Shown here one piece after another: positions 16,703 to 24,779 of a DNA stretch of 42,343 nt (its first letter is position 1; each line of letters starts with the position of its first letter). The notes under the pieces are model-generated. The model made no database searches. It saw only the letters and a list, made by a program, of their open reading frames with translations, and was not told the origin of the DNA. Position numbers and translations under genes: made by a program. Origin of the DNA: Stenotrophomonas maltophilia (GTDB taxonomy: Bacteria; Pseudomonadota; Gammaproteobacteria; Xanthomonadales; Xanthomonadaceae); contig DGLB01000003.1 of NCBI GenBank assembly GCA_002387845.1, positions 1-42,343 on the forward strand, read 5' to 3'.

Positions 16703-16729
16703 GTAGAGCGGGGCTCTGCCCCGCTGCCG
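16703..16729. repeat. GTAG (SMAG-type) palindrome between convergent genes
   Basis: Starts GTAG at 16703; stem AGCGGGGC (16707-16714), loop TCT, GCCCCGCT (16718-16725). This is close to the canonical GTAG-hairpin design. It lies between the 164-aa gene (+) and the GST gene (-) and could terminate transcripts from both sides. Confidence 0.85.
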
Positions 16730-16742
16730 TTCGCGCGGTCTA

Positions 16743-17354
16743 TCAGACCAGCCCTTCAGTCTTCAATGCGGCCTGGACGCCGGCATCGGCTTCCATGCGG
16801 GTCTTGAATGCCGCCACGTTGTCCAGGCCGACCAGGTCCACCTTGGCCCCGGCCGCCCAGCGCAGGGTGATGTAGAAGTAAGGATCGGCCACGCTGCGGA
16901 AACCGGCCAGCCACGGCTTGTCGGCCAGCTGCCGGTCGGCGGTCTCGAACAGGCCGCGCAGGCGCTTGCGTGCGGCGGCGCGGATGGCGTCGTACTGGCC
17001 TTCGTCGGCAATGAACTTGCCCGGCCCGAACAGCGGCGAGAACGCCGGGTGCACATCGGAATTGACGAACGACAGCCAGCGGGCCGCCTCGGCGCGCTGG
17101 CGCGGGCTGCCGTCACCGGCCAGGCCGGCCTGCGGGAAGGAGTCGGCGATGTAGCCCATGATGGCCGCGTTCTGGGTCAGCACGAAGTCGCCGTCGACCA
17201 GTGCCGGCACCGCGCCGGCCGGGTTGATCGCCAGGAACGCGGGCGCTTTCATCGTGTCCTTGTCGAGCAGTTCCACTTCGAACGGCTGGCCGGTCCACTG
17301 CAGGGCGATGTGGTCGGCGGTGGAACAGGCTCCGGGCTTGCTGTACAGCTTCAT
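16743..17354 (-). CDS. Glutathione S-transferase, beta class (GstA-like)
   Basis: Conjugates glutathione to electrophiles. The 203-residue protein begins MKLYSKPGACSTADHIAL, matching E. coli GstA (MKLFYKPGACSLASHI), including the beta-class catalytic C10; H102 corresponds to the second active-site residue of that class. The thioredoxin-like N-domain (to about 80) is followed by an all-helical C-domain ending ADAGVQAALKTEGLV. An upstream in-frame ATG at 17417 would add 21 unlike residues; the ATG at 17354 has CTGGAG upstream. Two hairpins lie in its leader. Confidence 0.93.
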   Translation of the reverse strand: MKLYSKPGACSTADHIALQWTGQPFEVELLDKDTMKAPAFLAINPAGAVPALVDGDFVLTQNAAIMGYIADSFPQAGLAGDGSPRQRAEAARWLSFVNSDVHPAFSPLFGPGKFIADEGQYDAIRAAARKRLRGLFETADRQLADKPWLAGFRSVADPYFYITLRWAAGAKVDLVGLDNVAAFKTRMEADAGVQAALKTEGLV

Positions 17355-17373
17355 GCGGACTCCAGGTGGATCG

Positions 17374-17426
17374 GTGGTGGAAACCACCACTATCGCGGAG
17401 CCGGCGGCACGCGGCAACGGCGTGCC
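17374..17426 (-). promoter_or_regulatory. Two leader hairpins upstream of the GST gene
   Basis: On the minus strand, GGCACGC/GCGTGCC (17406-17426) comes first and then a GTGGTGG/CCACCAC stem with a 3-base loop (17374-17390), before the GST ribosome site. They fill the 84-base gap after the upstream hydrolase gene and could be its terminator (no T-run) or a GST leader structure. Confidence 0.4.
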
Positions 17427-17438
17427 TACAACAGATTG

Positions 17439-17897
17439 TTACGACTGGCGGGGCTTGAGGCTCTGCACCTTGTAGAAGGTGTGGTCGCCGATCGTGGCCA
17501 CCTGGTAGGCATTGCGCCAGCTCGGGCTGGCAATGGCCAGCGCGGCGAAGTGACTGGCCCCCGGCACGATCTCCTTGCGTTCGCCCACCGGCAGCGCCCA
17601 GTTGCGCTCGGCGTCGAAGGCCACGGTCATCGCTTCTTCCCAGGCGTCGGTGTTGCCCAGCTGGGTGCCGGGAGCCACGATGGTCGGGGCGAACTGCTTG
17701 CGCGCGGTCACCACCTGGCACATCGAATCGCCCCACAGGCCGCTGTCCAGGCGGCGCAGGGCCACTTCTGCCACGGCTTGCTGGCCGCGCAGGGTCTGGT
17801 CACGCGCTTCGAGGTAGACGGTCGTGCTCAGGCACAACGAATCGGCGGCCGGCTGCGGCAACAACTGCGACAGCCAGAGAATCCAGGCCAGTTTCAT
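17439..17897 (-). CDS. SleB-like cell wall hydrolase (PF07486-type), exported
   Basis: The family includes SleB, a lytic enzyme that cleaves peptidoglycan in spores; members in non-sporulating bacteria are cell-wall hydrolases. The 152-residue protein has a signal-like N-terminus (MKLAWILWLSQLLPQPAAD) and the family pattern YLEAR-x4-RGQQAVAEVALRRL, with E30 as the probable catalytic glutamate, then a conserved Q-F-A and GASHF with H116. SleB itself has a further wall-binding domain that is missing here. AAGGAG precedes the ATG. The gene is upstream of GST on the same strand, 84 bases away. Confidence 0.8.
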   Translation of the reverse strand: MKLAWILWLSQLLPQPAADSLCLSTTVYLEARDQTLRGQQAVAEVALRRLDSGLWGDSMCQVVTARKQFAPTIVAPGTQLGNTDAWEEAMTVAFDAERNWALPVGERKEIVPGASHFAALAIASPSWRNAYQVATIGDHTFYKVQSLKPRQS

Positions 17898-18164
17898 AAA
17901 TCTCCTTGCTCCGTATGGGCCGCACCTGGCTGGGCCATCCGATCAACCGGACGGCGGCGAGGGTACTGCTTGGCGTCATGGGGAGGCGACCATCGGGGCC
18001 GCCCGTTGGCGGCTCCCGAAAGATCGTGGGGGCCGCACGCTCACTCGAACTGGGTGGTGAGCGGGAAAGTCGGCGCACGATAGGGGGGTATTTCCCAACG
18101 CATCCTGAACCGAAAGGCTTGACATTCAGGTTCGGGAGGCGGTCGGGATTGCCGTATTCAGGCG

Positions 18165-20198
18165 TCAGAGCGCCGCCGCGAGGCGGCTGCCCTGGTTGAT
18201 CGCACGCTTGGCATCCAGCTCGGCCGCCACATCCGCGCCACCAATCAGATGTGCGTCGACACCGGCGGCCAGCAACGCGGCATGCAGGTCGCGGCGCGGC
18301 TCCTGGCCGGCGCAGATCACCACGTGATCCACCGCCAGGGTCTGCTCGTGGCCGTCCACGCGGATATGCAGGCCGCTGTCATCCACGCCGAGGTACTCGA
18401 CCCCGCCGAGCATCTTCACGCCCTTGGCCTTCAGGGTGGCGCGGTGGATCCAGCCGGTGGTCTTGCCCAGCCGCGCGCCGGGCTTGCCGGGACTGCGCTG
18501 CAGCAGCCAGACCTTGCGCGAGGGTGCTTCCGGCTGCGGCCGGGCCAGCGCACCACGCGCCTCGAAACTCGGGTCCACGCCCCATTCGGCCATCCAGCGT
18601 GCCGGGTCCAGTGCCGGCGAGGGGCCTTCGTGAACCAGGAACTCGCCCACATCGAACCCAATGCCGCCGGCTCCGATGATCGCGGCCTCGGCTCCCACCG
18701 TGACCCTGCCCAGCAACACGTCCAGATAGGTGACCACCTTGGCGTGATCGGCACCGGGGAAGTCGACCTTGCGCGGGGAGATGCCGGTGGCGACCACGAC
18801 GCTGTCGAAACCGGCAAGGTCCGCCACGTCGGCCGTGGTCTCCAGCTTCACCTGCACCCCGGTTTCCTCCAGTTTGTGACGGAAGTAACGCAGGGTTTCA
18901 TGGAACTCTTCCTTGCCCGGAATGCGCTTGGCGACATTGAACTGTCCCCCGATCTCGCTGCTGGCATCGAACAGGGTGACCGCGTGGCCGCGCTCGGCGG
19001 CGACCGTGGCACAGGCCAGGCCGGCCGGACCTGCACCGACCACGGCAATCCGCCGCGGCGACGGGGTGGGGCGGTAAACCAGTTCGGTTTCATGCACCGC
19101 GCGCGGATTCACCAGGCAGCTGGCGGTCTTGTTCTCGAACACGTGGTCCAGGCAGGCCTGGTTGCAGGCGATGCAGGTGTTGATCGCATGGGCACGGCCG
19201 GCACGGGCCTTGTTCGCCCACGCCGGGTCGGCCAGCAGCGGACGCGCCAGTGACACCATGTCGGCGTTGCCGTCGGCCAGGATGCGTTCGGCCACGTCGG
19301 GCATGTTGATGCGGTTGGTGGCGATGACCGGCAGCTGCACATGCGGCTTGAGCTTGGCGGTGACGCCCGCGAAGGCGGCGCGCGGCACCGAGGTGGCAAT
19401 CGTCGGCACGCGCGCTTCATGCCAGCCGATACCCGAATTGATCAGCGTGGCCCCCGCCGCTTCGATGGCCTTGGCCTGCTGCACGATTTCTTCCCAGTTG
19501 CTGCCATCGTCGACCAGGTCGACCAGTGACAACCGGTAGATGATGATGAAGTCCGGCCCGCACGCTTCGCGGATGCGACGCACGATTTCCACCGCGAAGC
19601 GCATGCGTCTGGACGCATCGCCACCCCAGGCGTCGCTGCGCGCATTGGTGCGCGGCGCGATGAATTCGTTGATCAGATAGCCTTCCGAGCCCATCACTTC
19701 GATGCCGTCGTAGCCGGCCTCGCGGGCCAGTCGCGCGCTGCGCGCATAGTCGGCGATATGCCGCTCCACGCCACGCGCGGACAAGGCGCGCGGGGTGAAC
19801 GGATTGATCGGGGCCTTCTTCTTGGAAGGAGCCACCGAGAGGGGGTGATAGGCGTAGCGACCGGCGTGCAGCAGCTGCAGGCAGATCTTGCCGTCGTGTT
19901 CGTGCACGGCGCGGGTCAGCTGCCGGTGCGGACCCACTTCCCACGGCCAGGACAGCTTGCCGCCGAACGGCTTGAGCCAGCCGACCACGTTCGGCGCATA
20001 ACCGCCGGTGACGATCAGACCCACGCCGCCGGCGGCGCGTTCGGCGAAGTACGCCGCCAGCCGCGGGAAGTCGCGCGCCCGGTCTTCCAGGCCGGTGTGC
20101 ATCGACCCCATCAGCACGCGGTTGCGCAGTTGGGTGAAGCCCAGGTCCAGCGGGCTGAACAGATGAGGGTAGGCGGCGGGTTCGGCGGCTGGCGACAT
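18165..20198 (-). CDS. fadH: 2,4-dienoyl-CoA reductase (NADPH)
   Basis: Reduces 2,4-dienoyl-CoA esters, needed to beta-oxidise unsaturated fatty acids. The 677-residue, three-part protein fits E. coli FadH: N-terminal TIM barrel with Y174 and H260 (E. coli Y166 and H252), iron-sulphur cluster cysteines C342, C345, C349 and C361 with the same 3-4-12 spacing, then FAD/NADPH domains with RIAVVGAGPAGLACA and a second nucleotide-binding IIGAGGIGFD. GGCG-type start, ATG at complement 20196-20198. The next gene upstream on this strand is a quinone-reductase-like oxidoreductase 84 bases away. Confidence 0.95.
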   Translation of the reverse strand: MSPAAEPAAYPHLFSPLDLGFTQLRNRVLMGSMHTGLEDRARDFPRLAAYFAERAAGGVGLIVTGGYAPNVVGWLKPFGGKLSWPWEVGPHRQLTRAVHEHDGKICLQLLHAGRYAYHPLSVAPSKKKAPINPFTPRALSARGVERHIADYARSARLAREAGYDGIEVMGSEGYLINEFIAPRTNARSDAWGGDASRRMRFAVEIVRRIREACGPDFIIIYRLSLVDLVDDGSNWEEIVQQAKAIEAAGATLINSGIGWHEARVPTIATSVPRAAFAGVTAKLKPHVQLPVIATNRINMPDVAERILADGNADMVSLARPLLADPAWANKARAGRAHAINTCIACNQACLDHVFENKTASCLVNPRAVHETELVYRPTPSPRRIAVVGAGPAGLACATVAAERGHAVTLFDASSEIGGQFNVAKRIPGKEEFHETLRYFRHKLEETGVQVKLETTADVADLAGFDSVVVATGISPRKVDFPGADHAKVVTYLDVLLGRVTVGAEAAIIGAGGIGFDVGEFLVHEGPSPALDPARWMAEWGVDPSFEARGALARPQPEAPSRKVWLLQRSPGKPGARLGKTTGWIHRATLKAKGVKMLGGVEYLGVDDSGLHIRVDGHEQTLAVDHVVICAGQEPRRDLHAALLAAGVDAHLIGGADVAAELDAKRAINQGSRLAAAL

Positions 20199-20282
20199 GA
20201 AGATACGCTTGCGTACGGAAGACGCGCAGCGTGCCGCGAAAGGGCGCGCGCCGCAAGAGGCGCGGCCCCTGGCGGCGGACCT

Positions 20283-21308
20283 TCAGCCCCAGCCGGCCAA
20301 CGTCAGCTTGCCGATCACGCCACCGCTTTCCAGTTGCCGGTGGGCTTCACGCAGGTTCGTCGCGTTGATCGTGCCCAGCGGGGTGTGCGCGGTACTGCGC
20401 AGCTCGCCCGCATCCACCAGACTGGCCACCCGGTTCAGGATCCGGTGCTGCTCGATCAGGTCGGACGTGCCGAAGCGCGACCGCGCGAACATGAATTCCC
20501 AGTGGATGCTGATGCACTTGGCCTTGTAGGGATCGCCGATGCGCAGTGGACCGCGCGGCTCCACGATCAGACCCACGCGCCCCTGCGGGGCCAGCAGTTC
20601 GCCCAGCACGTCCCAGTACGCGTCGGTGTCGGCCAGGTTCAGGGCGGCATCCACCGACGCGATGCCCAGTGCCTGCAGCTGGGGCGGCAATGGCTGGTGA
20701 TGGTCGATCACATGGTGGGCTCCCATCGTCCGGCACCAGTCCGCCGAGGCGGGACGCGACGCGGTGGCGACCACGGTGAATCCGGCATGGCGTGCCAGCT
20801 GGATCGCCATCGAACCGACCCCACCGGCGGCACCGATCACCAGCAGTACCTGTCCGCGGTGCCGGCAGTCGTCAAAGCGCAGGCACATGCGGTCAAACAG
20901 CAGTTCCCAGGCGGTCAACGTGGTCAACGGCAATGCTGCCGCGTCGGCGAAGTCCAGCGTGGTCGGCTTGCGTCCGGCCACACGTGCGTCCACATGCTGC
21001 CACTGGGCGTTGCAGCCGGGACGGGTGACGTCACCGGCGTAATAGACCTCATCGCCGGGGGCGAAGGTGGTCACCTCCGGACCCACCGCCTCCACCACGC
21101 CGGCCGCGTCGAAGCCGAGGATGCGGGGCGGGGCATTGTCCGCCCGCGGCGCGCGGCGTTGTTTGGTATCCACCGGGTTCACCGATACCGCCAGGACCCG
21201 CACCAGCAGATCCTGTCCGCTGGGTTGACCGGGGTGTGGCAGATCGATGTCCGACAACGCAGCCGGGTCGTCGATGGGCAGGGCGCGTTCCTGAACAACA
21301 GCTTTCAT
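20283..21308 (-). CDS. Zinc-type alcohol dehydrogenase family / quinone oxidoreductase-like protein
   Basis: A medium-chain dehydrogenase/reductase without a catalytic zinc motif. The 341-residue protein starts MKAVVQERALPIDDPAALSD, with DLLVRVLAVSVNPVDTKQR (the classic NPVD of quinone reductases), GFDAAGVVEAVG, and the NADPH-binding VLLVIGAAGGVGSMAIQLARH. The pattern matches the zinc-binding alcohol dehydrogenase family (ZADH) group; substrate unknown, probably an enone or quinone. The frame is open to 21653, but GGAG 7 bases before M21308 and the similarity start there; an ATG at 21338 would add ten residues. It lies upstream of fadH, 84 bases apart, and may share a transcript. Confidence 0.88.
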   Translation of the reverse strand: MKAVVQERALPIDDPAALSDIDLPHPGQPSGQDLLVRVLAVSVNPVDTKQRRAPRADNAPPRILGFDAAGVVEAVGPEVTTFAPGDEVYYAGDVTRPGCNAQWQHVDARVAGRKPTTLDFADAAALPLTTLTAWELLFDRMCLRFDDCRHRGQVLLVIGAAGGVGSMAIQLARHAGFTVVATASRPASADWCRTMGAHHVIDHHQPLPPQLQALGIASVDAALNLADTDAYWDVLGELLAPQGRVGLIVEPRGPLRIGDPYKAKCISIHWEFMFARSRFGTSDLIEQHRILNRVASLVDAGELRSTAHTPLGTINATNLREAHRQLESGGVIGKLTLAGWG

Positions 21309-21532
21309 GGCAGCTCCGGCAGGGGAAATCGCATTCATCATACGTCTGCCGGGGAACCTGTTCACACGCTGAATAAGTACCCACCGGGTAACTGCACTAT
21401 TTACTGTGGCGAGCCCTTGAAAACTCTGGGAAAGTGGCAAAACCCTTGGCGTTGCTAGGCCTTGCGCAACTTCATAAAGCTGTATAGGGTGCCCGCAGCT
21501 GGGCCGGGTAGAGGTCTGGCGGTCGTCTTCAC

Positions 21533-21553
21533 ATGTTATGTGACTGTTAACAT
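21533..21553. promoter_or_regulatory. Operator-like inverted repeat before the OmpA gene
   Basis: ATGTTA (21533-21538) and TAACAT (21548-21553) are perfect reverse complements with 9 bases between. The right arm overlaps the proposed -35 box, so a bound protein would block the promoter. Confidence 0.45.
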
Positions 21554-21577
21554 CACCTTCACTCCCCTGAGCATAAT
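21547..21577 (+). promoter_or_regulatory. Possible promoter of the OmpA/OprF gene
   Basis: TTAACA (21547-21552) and CATAAT (21572-21577) are separated by 19 bases. Expected transcription start about 21585, leaving a 90-base leader. Spacing is longer than ideal. Confidence 0.35.
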
Positions 21578-21678
21578 GTTCGCGGCGGTGGCGTGCTGAA
21601 CCCGCAGTCTGAAACGACGCAATAGCGCTGGACCATGCCTCTACCGGTTTCATACCCCCGAACTAGGAGCTGTATTAC

Positions 21679-22779
21679 ATGAACAAGAAGATCCTTACTG
21701 CCGCGCTGCTGGGCGGTCTGGCCATGGCCCAGGCTGCGTCCGCGCAGGAGTTCGATGACCGCTGGTACCTGACCGGTTCGGCGGGTTTCAATTTCCAGGA
21801 CAGCGACCGCCTGACCAATGATGCTCCGTTCGTCACCCTGGGCCTGGGCAAGTTCATCAGCCGCAACTGGTCGCTGGACGGTGAGTTCAACTACCAGAAC
21901 CCGAACTTCGACGACAACCAGGATCTGAACTGGAGCCAGTACGGTGGGGACATCTCCGCCCGCTACCACTTCATCCAGGACGGCCGTGGCTGGAACCCCT
22001 ACCTGCGTTTCGGCGTGGGTTACCAGAAGTCGGAAGAAGAGTTCTCGCAGCCGGGCCCGGTGCTGGGTGAGCGCAAGGACGGCAACTTCTCCGCCATCGT
22101 CGGCGTCGGTCTGCAGACCACCTTCGACAAGGCCGTGGCCGTGCGTGCCGAAGTGGGCTACCGCGGTGACTTCGACGACAAGAGCTATAACCCGACCCTG
22201 AATGGCAAGGACAACAGCTGGTTCGGCGACGTGCTGGCTTCGGTCGGCGTCGTGATCCCGCTGGGCCCGGCTCCGGTCGCCGCCGTGGCTCCGCCGCCGC
22301 CGGCTGCTCCGAGCTGTGCCGACCTGGATGACGACGGTGACGGCGTCAACAACTGCGACGACAAGTGCCCGGATTCGCAGCCCGGCCAGACCATCGGTCC
22401 GGACGGTTGCCCGGTGCCGGTCTCCATCGACCTGAAGGGCGTCAACTTCGACTTCGACAAGTCGAACCTGCGTCCGGACGCCGTGGCGATCCTGAGCGAA
22501 GCTACCCAGATCCTGGTGCGTTACCCGGACCTGCGCGTCGAAGTGGCTGGCCACACCGACTCGAAGGGTACCGACGAGTACAACCAGAAGCTGTCCGAGC
22601 GTCGTGCCACCGCTGTGTACAACTACCTGACCAGCAATGGTGTTGCCGCGTCGCGTCTGGTCGGTCCGATCGGCTACGGCGAGTCGCGTCCGATTGCGCC
22701 GAACACCAACCCGGATGGTTCGGACAACCCGGAAGGCCGCGCCAAGAACCGTCGTACCGAGCTGAATGTCCAGAACTAA
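21679..22779 (+). CDS. OmpA/OprF-family outer membrane protein
   Basis: An abundant outer membrane protein that links the membrane to peptidoglycan. The 366-residue protein has a signal peptide (cleavage after about A22, ASA-QEF), an eight-stranded barrel domain (to about 205), a proline/alanine linker, a DDDGDGVNNCDDKCPD calcium-binding-type (thrombospondin type 3) repeat at about 212-230, and an OmpA-like C-domain with VNFDFDKSNLRP, VEVAGHTDSKG and SERRATAVYNYL, which binds peptidoglycan. AGGAGC lies just before the ATG. A strong terminator follows. The architecture matches OprF/OmpA of the Xanthomonas group. Confidence 0.95.
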   Translation: MNKKILTAALLGGLAMAQAASAQEFDDRWYLTGSAGFNFQDSDRLTNDAPFVTLGLGKFISRNWSLDGEFNYQNPNFDDNQDLNWSQYGGDISARYHFIQDGRGWNPYLRFGVGYQKSEEEFSQPGPVLGERKDGNFSAIVGVGLQTTFDKAVAVRAEVGYRGDFDDKSYNPTLNGKDNSWFGDVLASVGVVIPLGPAPVAAVAPPPPAAPSCADLDDDGDGVNNCDDKCPDSQPGQTIGPDGCPVPVSIDLKGVNFDFDKSNLRPDAVAILSEATQILVRYPDLRVEVAGHTDSKGTDEYNQKLSERRATAVYNYLTSNGVAASRLVGPIGYGESRPIAPNTNPDGSDNPEGRAKNRRTELNVQN

Positions 22780-22802
22780 GTTCTGACGCCAGGCTTCAGA
22801 AG

Positions 22803-22834
22803 CAGGGCCCGGCATTGCCGGGCCCTGTTTTTTT
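22803..22834 (+). terminator. Intrinsic terminator after the OmpA/OprF gene
   Basis: CAGGGCCCGGC (22803-22813), loop ATT, GCCGGGCCCTG (22817-22827), then seven T. Textbook rho-independent terminator. Confidence 0.95.
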
Positions 22835-22861
22835 GTGCGCCAGGTACAGAATCGATAAAAA

Positions 22862-22889
22862 ATTCAATGTGTTGCCGTATTCATTGAAT
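22862..22889. promoter_or_regulatory. Operator-like 8-bp inverted repeat
   Basis: ATTCAATG (22862-22869) and CATTGAAT (22882-22889), perfect, 12 bases apart. It sits about 10 bases upstream of a promoter-like -35 box and 60 before the next gene, so an activator or repressor site is plausible. Confidence 0.45.
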
Positions 22890-22897
22890 GTGGGATC

Positions 22898-22925
22898 TTG
22901 TAAGCCGTTCCGGCGCTGTTAAACT
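22898..22925 (+). promoter_or_regulatory. Probable promoter of the small exported protein gene
   Basis: TTGTAA (22898-22903) and TAAACT (22920-22925), spaced by 16 bases. Expected start near 22932, about 17 to 26 bases before the two candidate ATGs. Confidence 0.45.
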
Positions 22926-22948
22926 CGGCGCGTCGACCTTCTTTCTGG

Positions 22949-23464
22949 ATGCACCCCATGCTGCGTATCGCATTGGCCGCCGCGCTCGGCCTGGCCCTGG
23001 TTCCTGCCGCTCACGCTGCCGTGGACTGCTCCGCCCAGGCCACCAGTGCCTCGCCGCTGCCGTTGCCGGCCACCGCCATCGCGCCGGTGGCGGACGAATT
23101 CGCCATCCGCGGCTCGCAGCTGGGCATGCCCTCCGGTGTGCTGACCCCCAATTTTGACCAGCAGCAGTCGGTGGATCGCGTGCTGCAGCGCCTGCGCATC
23201 GACGGTTGCCAGAACATCGCCAAGGCGATGCCGGGTGCACCGGCGATCAAGCCGAACGATCCGGCCGCCTACAAGCCGCAGACCGAGTTCGACAACACCC
23301 CGTGGCGCTTTGACATGAGCCAGAACGGCAAGCGCATGACCGCCGAGGAATTCGATGCCTGGATGAAGGCGCGTGGCGTGCGCGTGGTCAAGGCGCGTCC
23401 GGCTCCGGCCGCGGCCGCCCCGGCCGCCGAAGCACCGGCTGAGACCAAGCCGGACAAGAAGTAA
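22949..23464 (+). CDS. Exported protein of unknown function with RMTAEEFDAWMKA motif
   Basis: A 171-residue protein with a signal peptide (LRIALAAALGLALVPAAHA, cleavage near residue 24). It has two cysteines in the mature part (C27 and C87) that could form a disulfide, and near the end WRFDMSQNGKRMTAEEFDAWMKARGVRVVK (about 119-148) followed by an alanine/proline-rich, charged tail. The same motif is found in the lipoprotein at 24403, and both flank an RsuA-type pseudouridine synthase gene. Start could be ATG 22949 or 22958; neither has a strong ribosome site. The next gene begins 21 bases after its stop, so an operon is likely. Function unknown. Confidence 0.82.
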   Translation: MHPMLRIALAAALGLALVPAAHAAVDCSAQATSASPLPLPATAIAPVADEFAIRGSQLGMPSGVLTPNFDQQQSVDRVLQRLRIDGCQNIAKAMPGAPAIKPNDPAAYKPQTEFDNTPWRFDMSQNGKRMTAEEFDAWMKARGVRVVKARPAPAAAAPAAEAPAETKPDKK

Positions 23465-23485
23465 GTCGCCGCGCGCGACAGAGCG

Positions 23486-24319
23486 ATGCGTACGACCCGC
23501 CGCCCCCCTGCCGCGCCGACTGCCCGTCCACGCCGTGAACCGCGGCGTGCGGCTGCCACCCCCGCAGTGACCGCTGCCGCGCCGCGGCACGGCCTGGCCC
23601 GCGTGCTTTCCAAAGCAGGGGTGTGCTCGCGTACCGAGGCCGCGCGCTGGATCGCTGATGGCCGGGTCAGTGTCGACGGCCGCACCATCCACAACCCCGA
23701 ATTTCCCATCGTCGACGGTCGTCATCAGATCAAGGTCGACGGGCAGCCGCTGGGCAGCGCCCGCCGCATCCATCTCATGCTCAACAAGCCGCGCGGGCTG
23801 GTCACCACCGTGCAGGACGAACGCGGCCGCGACACCGTATACCGCTGTTTCGATGGGGCCGGATTGCCCTGGCTGGCCCCGGTGGGGCGGCTGGACAAGG
23901 CCAGCGAAGGCCTGCTGTTGTTCAGCAATGATCCGCAATGGGCGGCGCGCCTGACCGACCCCACCACCGGCCCGGACAAGACCTATCACGTGCAGGTGGA
24001 CGCCGTGCCCACGGCGGACCAGCTGGCCGCCCTGTGCACCGGCGTGGACGATGCCGGCGAGTTCCTGCGCGCCCGCCAGGTGCGGCTGCTGCGCAGCGGC
24101 GAGAAGACCGCTTGGCTGGAAGTGGTGCTGGAAGAAGGGCGCAACCGGCACATCCGGCGCCTGCTGGCGGCCTTCGACATCGCCGTCCTGCGTTTGATCA
24201 GAGTGGGGATTGGCCAACTGCAACTGGGAACGCTCGCCAAAGGGGCCTGGCGCGAACTGCAGCCACACGATCTTGAACTGTTGCATGCCGCGGCCGGAGG
24301 TGCCGGGGCTGAAACCTAG
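23486..24319 (+). CDS. RsuA-family pseudouridine synthase (S4 domain)
   Basis: Converts uridine to pseudouridine in rRNA. The 277-residue protein has a basic 30-residue extension, an S4 RNA-binding domain (about 36-82: RVLSKAGVCSRTEAARWIADGRVSVDG), the MLNKPRGLVTT segment, and the catalytic APVGRLDKASEGLLLFSND with D137, ending with EEGRNRHIRRLLAAF. This is the RsuA/RluB/RluE/RluF family; which U is modified cannot be told from the sequence. It lies 21 bases after the exported protein gene and before a hairpin and a lipoprotein gene. Confidence 0.9.
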   Translation: MRTTRRPPAAPTARPRREPRRAAATPAVTAAAPRHGLARVLSKAGVCSRTEAARWIADGRVSVDGRTIHNPEFPIVDGRHQIKVDGQPLGSARRIHLMLNKPRGLVTTVQDERGRDTVYRCFDGAGLPWLAPVGRLDKASEGLLLFSNDPQWAARLTDPTTGPDKTYHVQVDAVPTADQLAALCTGVDDAGEFLRARQVRLLRSGEKTAWLEVVLEEGRNRHIRRLLAAFDIAVLRLIRVGIGQLQLGTLAKGAWRELQPHDLELLHAAAGGAGAET

Positions 24320-24325
24320 TGCGTG

Positions 24326-24343
24326 ACCCGCTGGGGAGCGGGT
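24326..24343. repeat. Hairpin after the RsuA-type gene
   Basis: ACCCGCT (24326-24332), loop GGGG, AGCGGGT (24337-24343): perfect 7-bp stem seven bases after the stop, before the lipoprotein gene. No T-run. Confidence 0.4.
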
Positions 24344-24402
24344 GCACCACCGGGCAATGGACGGCCTGCCTCTACAGACTGACCACTACCGGGAGAAGTG
24401 CC

Positions 24403-24735
24403 ATGTTCATCGTTGAATCCGTCCGCCCGCTGCTGCGTGGGGCCTGCCTGCTGTTGCCGGCATTCGTGTTGACCGCCTGCGGCGGCCACAAGCAGGCCGC
24501 CAAGGCGACGCCGCCGGTGACCGACAAGGTGGTGGAGCTCAAGCTGCCGGAGCTGGACGGGCGCGGTAGTTACCGCTTTCACATGAGCGACGGCAAGAAG
24601 CGCATGACCGTCGATGAGTTCGACGCCTGGATGAAGGCCAACGGCATCCGCGTGGCCAAGGGCAATCCGCAGGCCGGCGCAACCCCCAGGCCCGCCACCA
24701 AGCCGGTGGTGGTGGCGAGCAAAAAGAAGCGGTAA
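24403..24735 (+). CDS. Small lipoprotein with RMTVDEFDAWMKA motif, function unknown
   Basis: A 110-residue protein with a type II signal: hydrophobic LLPAFVLTAC and lipid-anchored C26, then a short polar linker. The region Y57-K86 (YRFHMSDGKKRMTVDEFDAWMKANGIRVAK) is closely similar to residues 119-148 of the exported protein at 22949, so the two are paralogous in this part. It ends in a basic KKKR tail. The frame is open to 24319, but GGGAGA precedes the ATG at 24403 and the signal begins there. No homologue with known function comes to mind. Confidence 0.82.
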   Translation: MFIVESVRPLLRGACLLLPAFVLTACGGHKQAAKATPPVTDKVVELKLPELDGRGSYRFHMSDGKKRMTVDEFDAWMKANGIRVAKGNPQAGATPRPATKPVVVASKKKR

Positions 24736-24754
24736 TGCCGGGCGCTGCCCGGCA
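24736..24754. terminator. Hairpin between convergent lipoprotein and kbl genes
   Basis: TGCCGGGC (24736-24743), loop GCT, GCCCGGCA (24747-24754), immediately after the lipoprotein stop. It may serve both strands, but no T-run follows. Confidence 0.5.
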
Positions 24755-24779
24755 AGGCGGGGCAGCGCCGCGCTGCAGG

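Larger units (their letters stand above)
21309..21678. other. Divergent regulatory region between the dehydrogenase and the porin gene
   Basis: The 370 bases have no coding frame of note and are AT-richer than the neighbours, with an inverted repeat at 21533-21553 and a promoter-like pair nearby. It holds the start of the dehydrogenase transcript (-) at the left and of the OmpA gene (+) at the right. The GTAG at 21508 has no palindrome and is not a repeat. Confidence 0.55.

Noticed and set aside
21500..21520. GTAG at 21508 as another REP palindrome
   Set aside because: No stem follows it.
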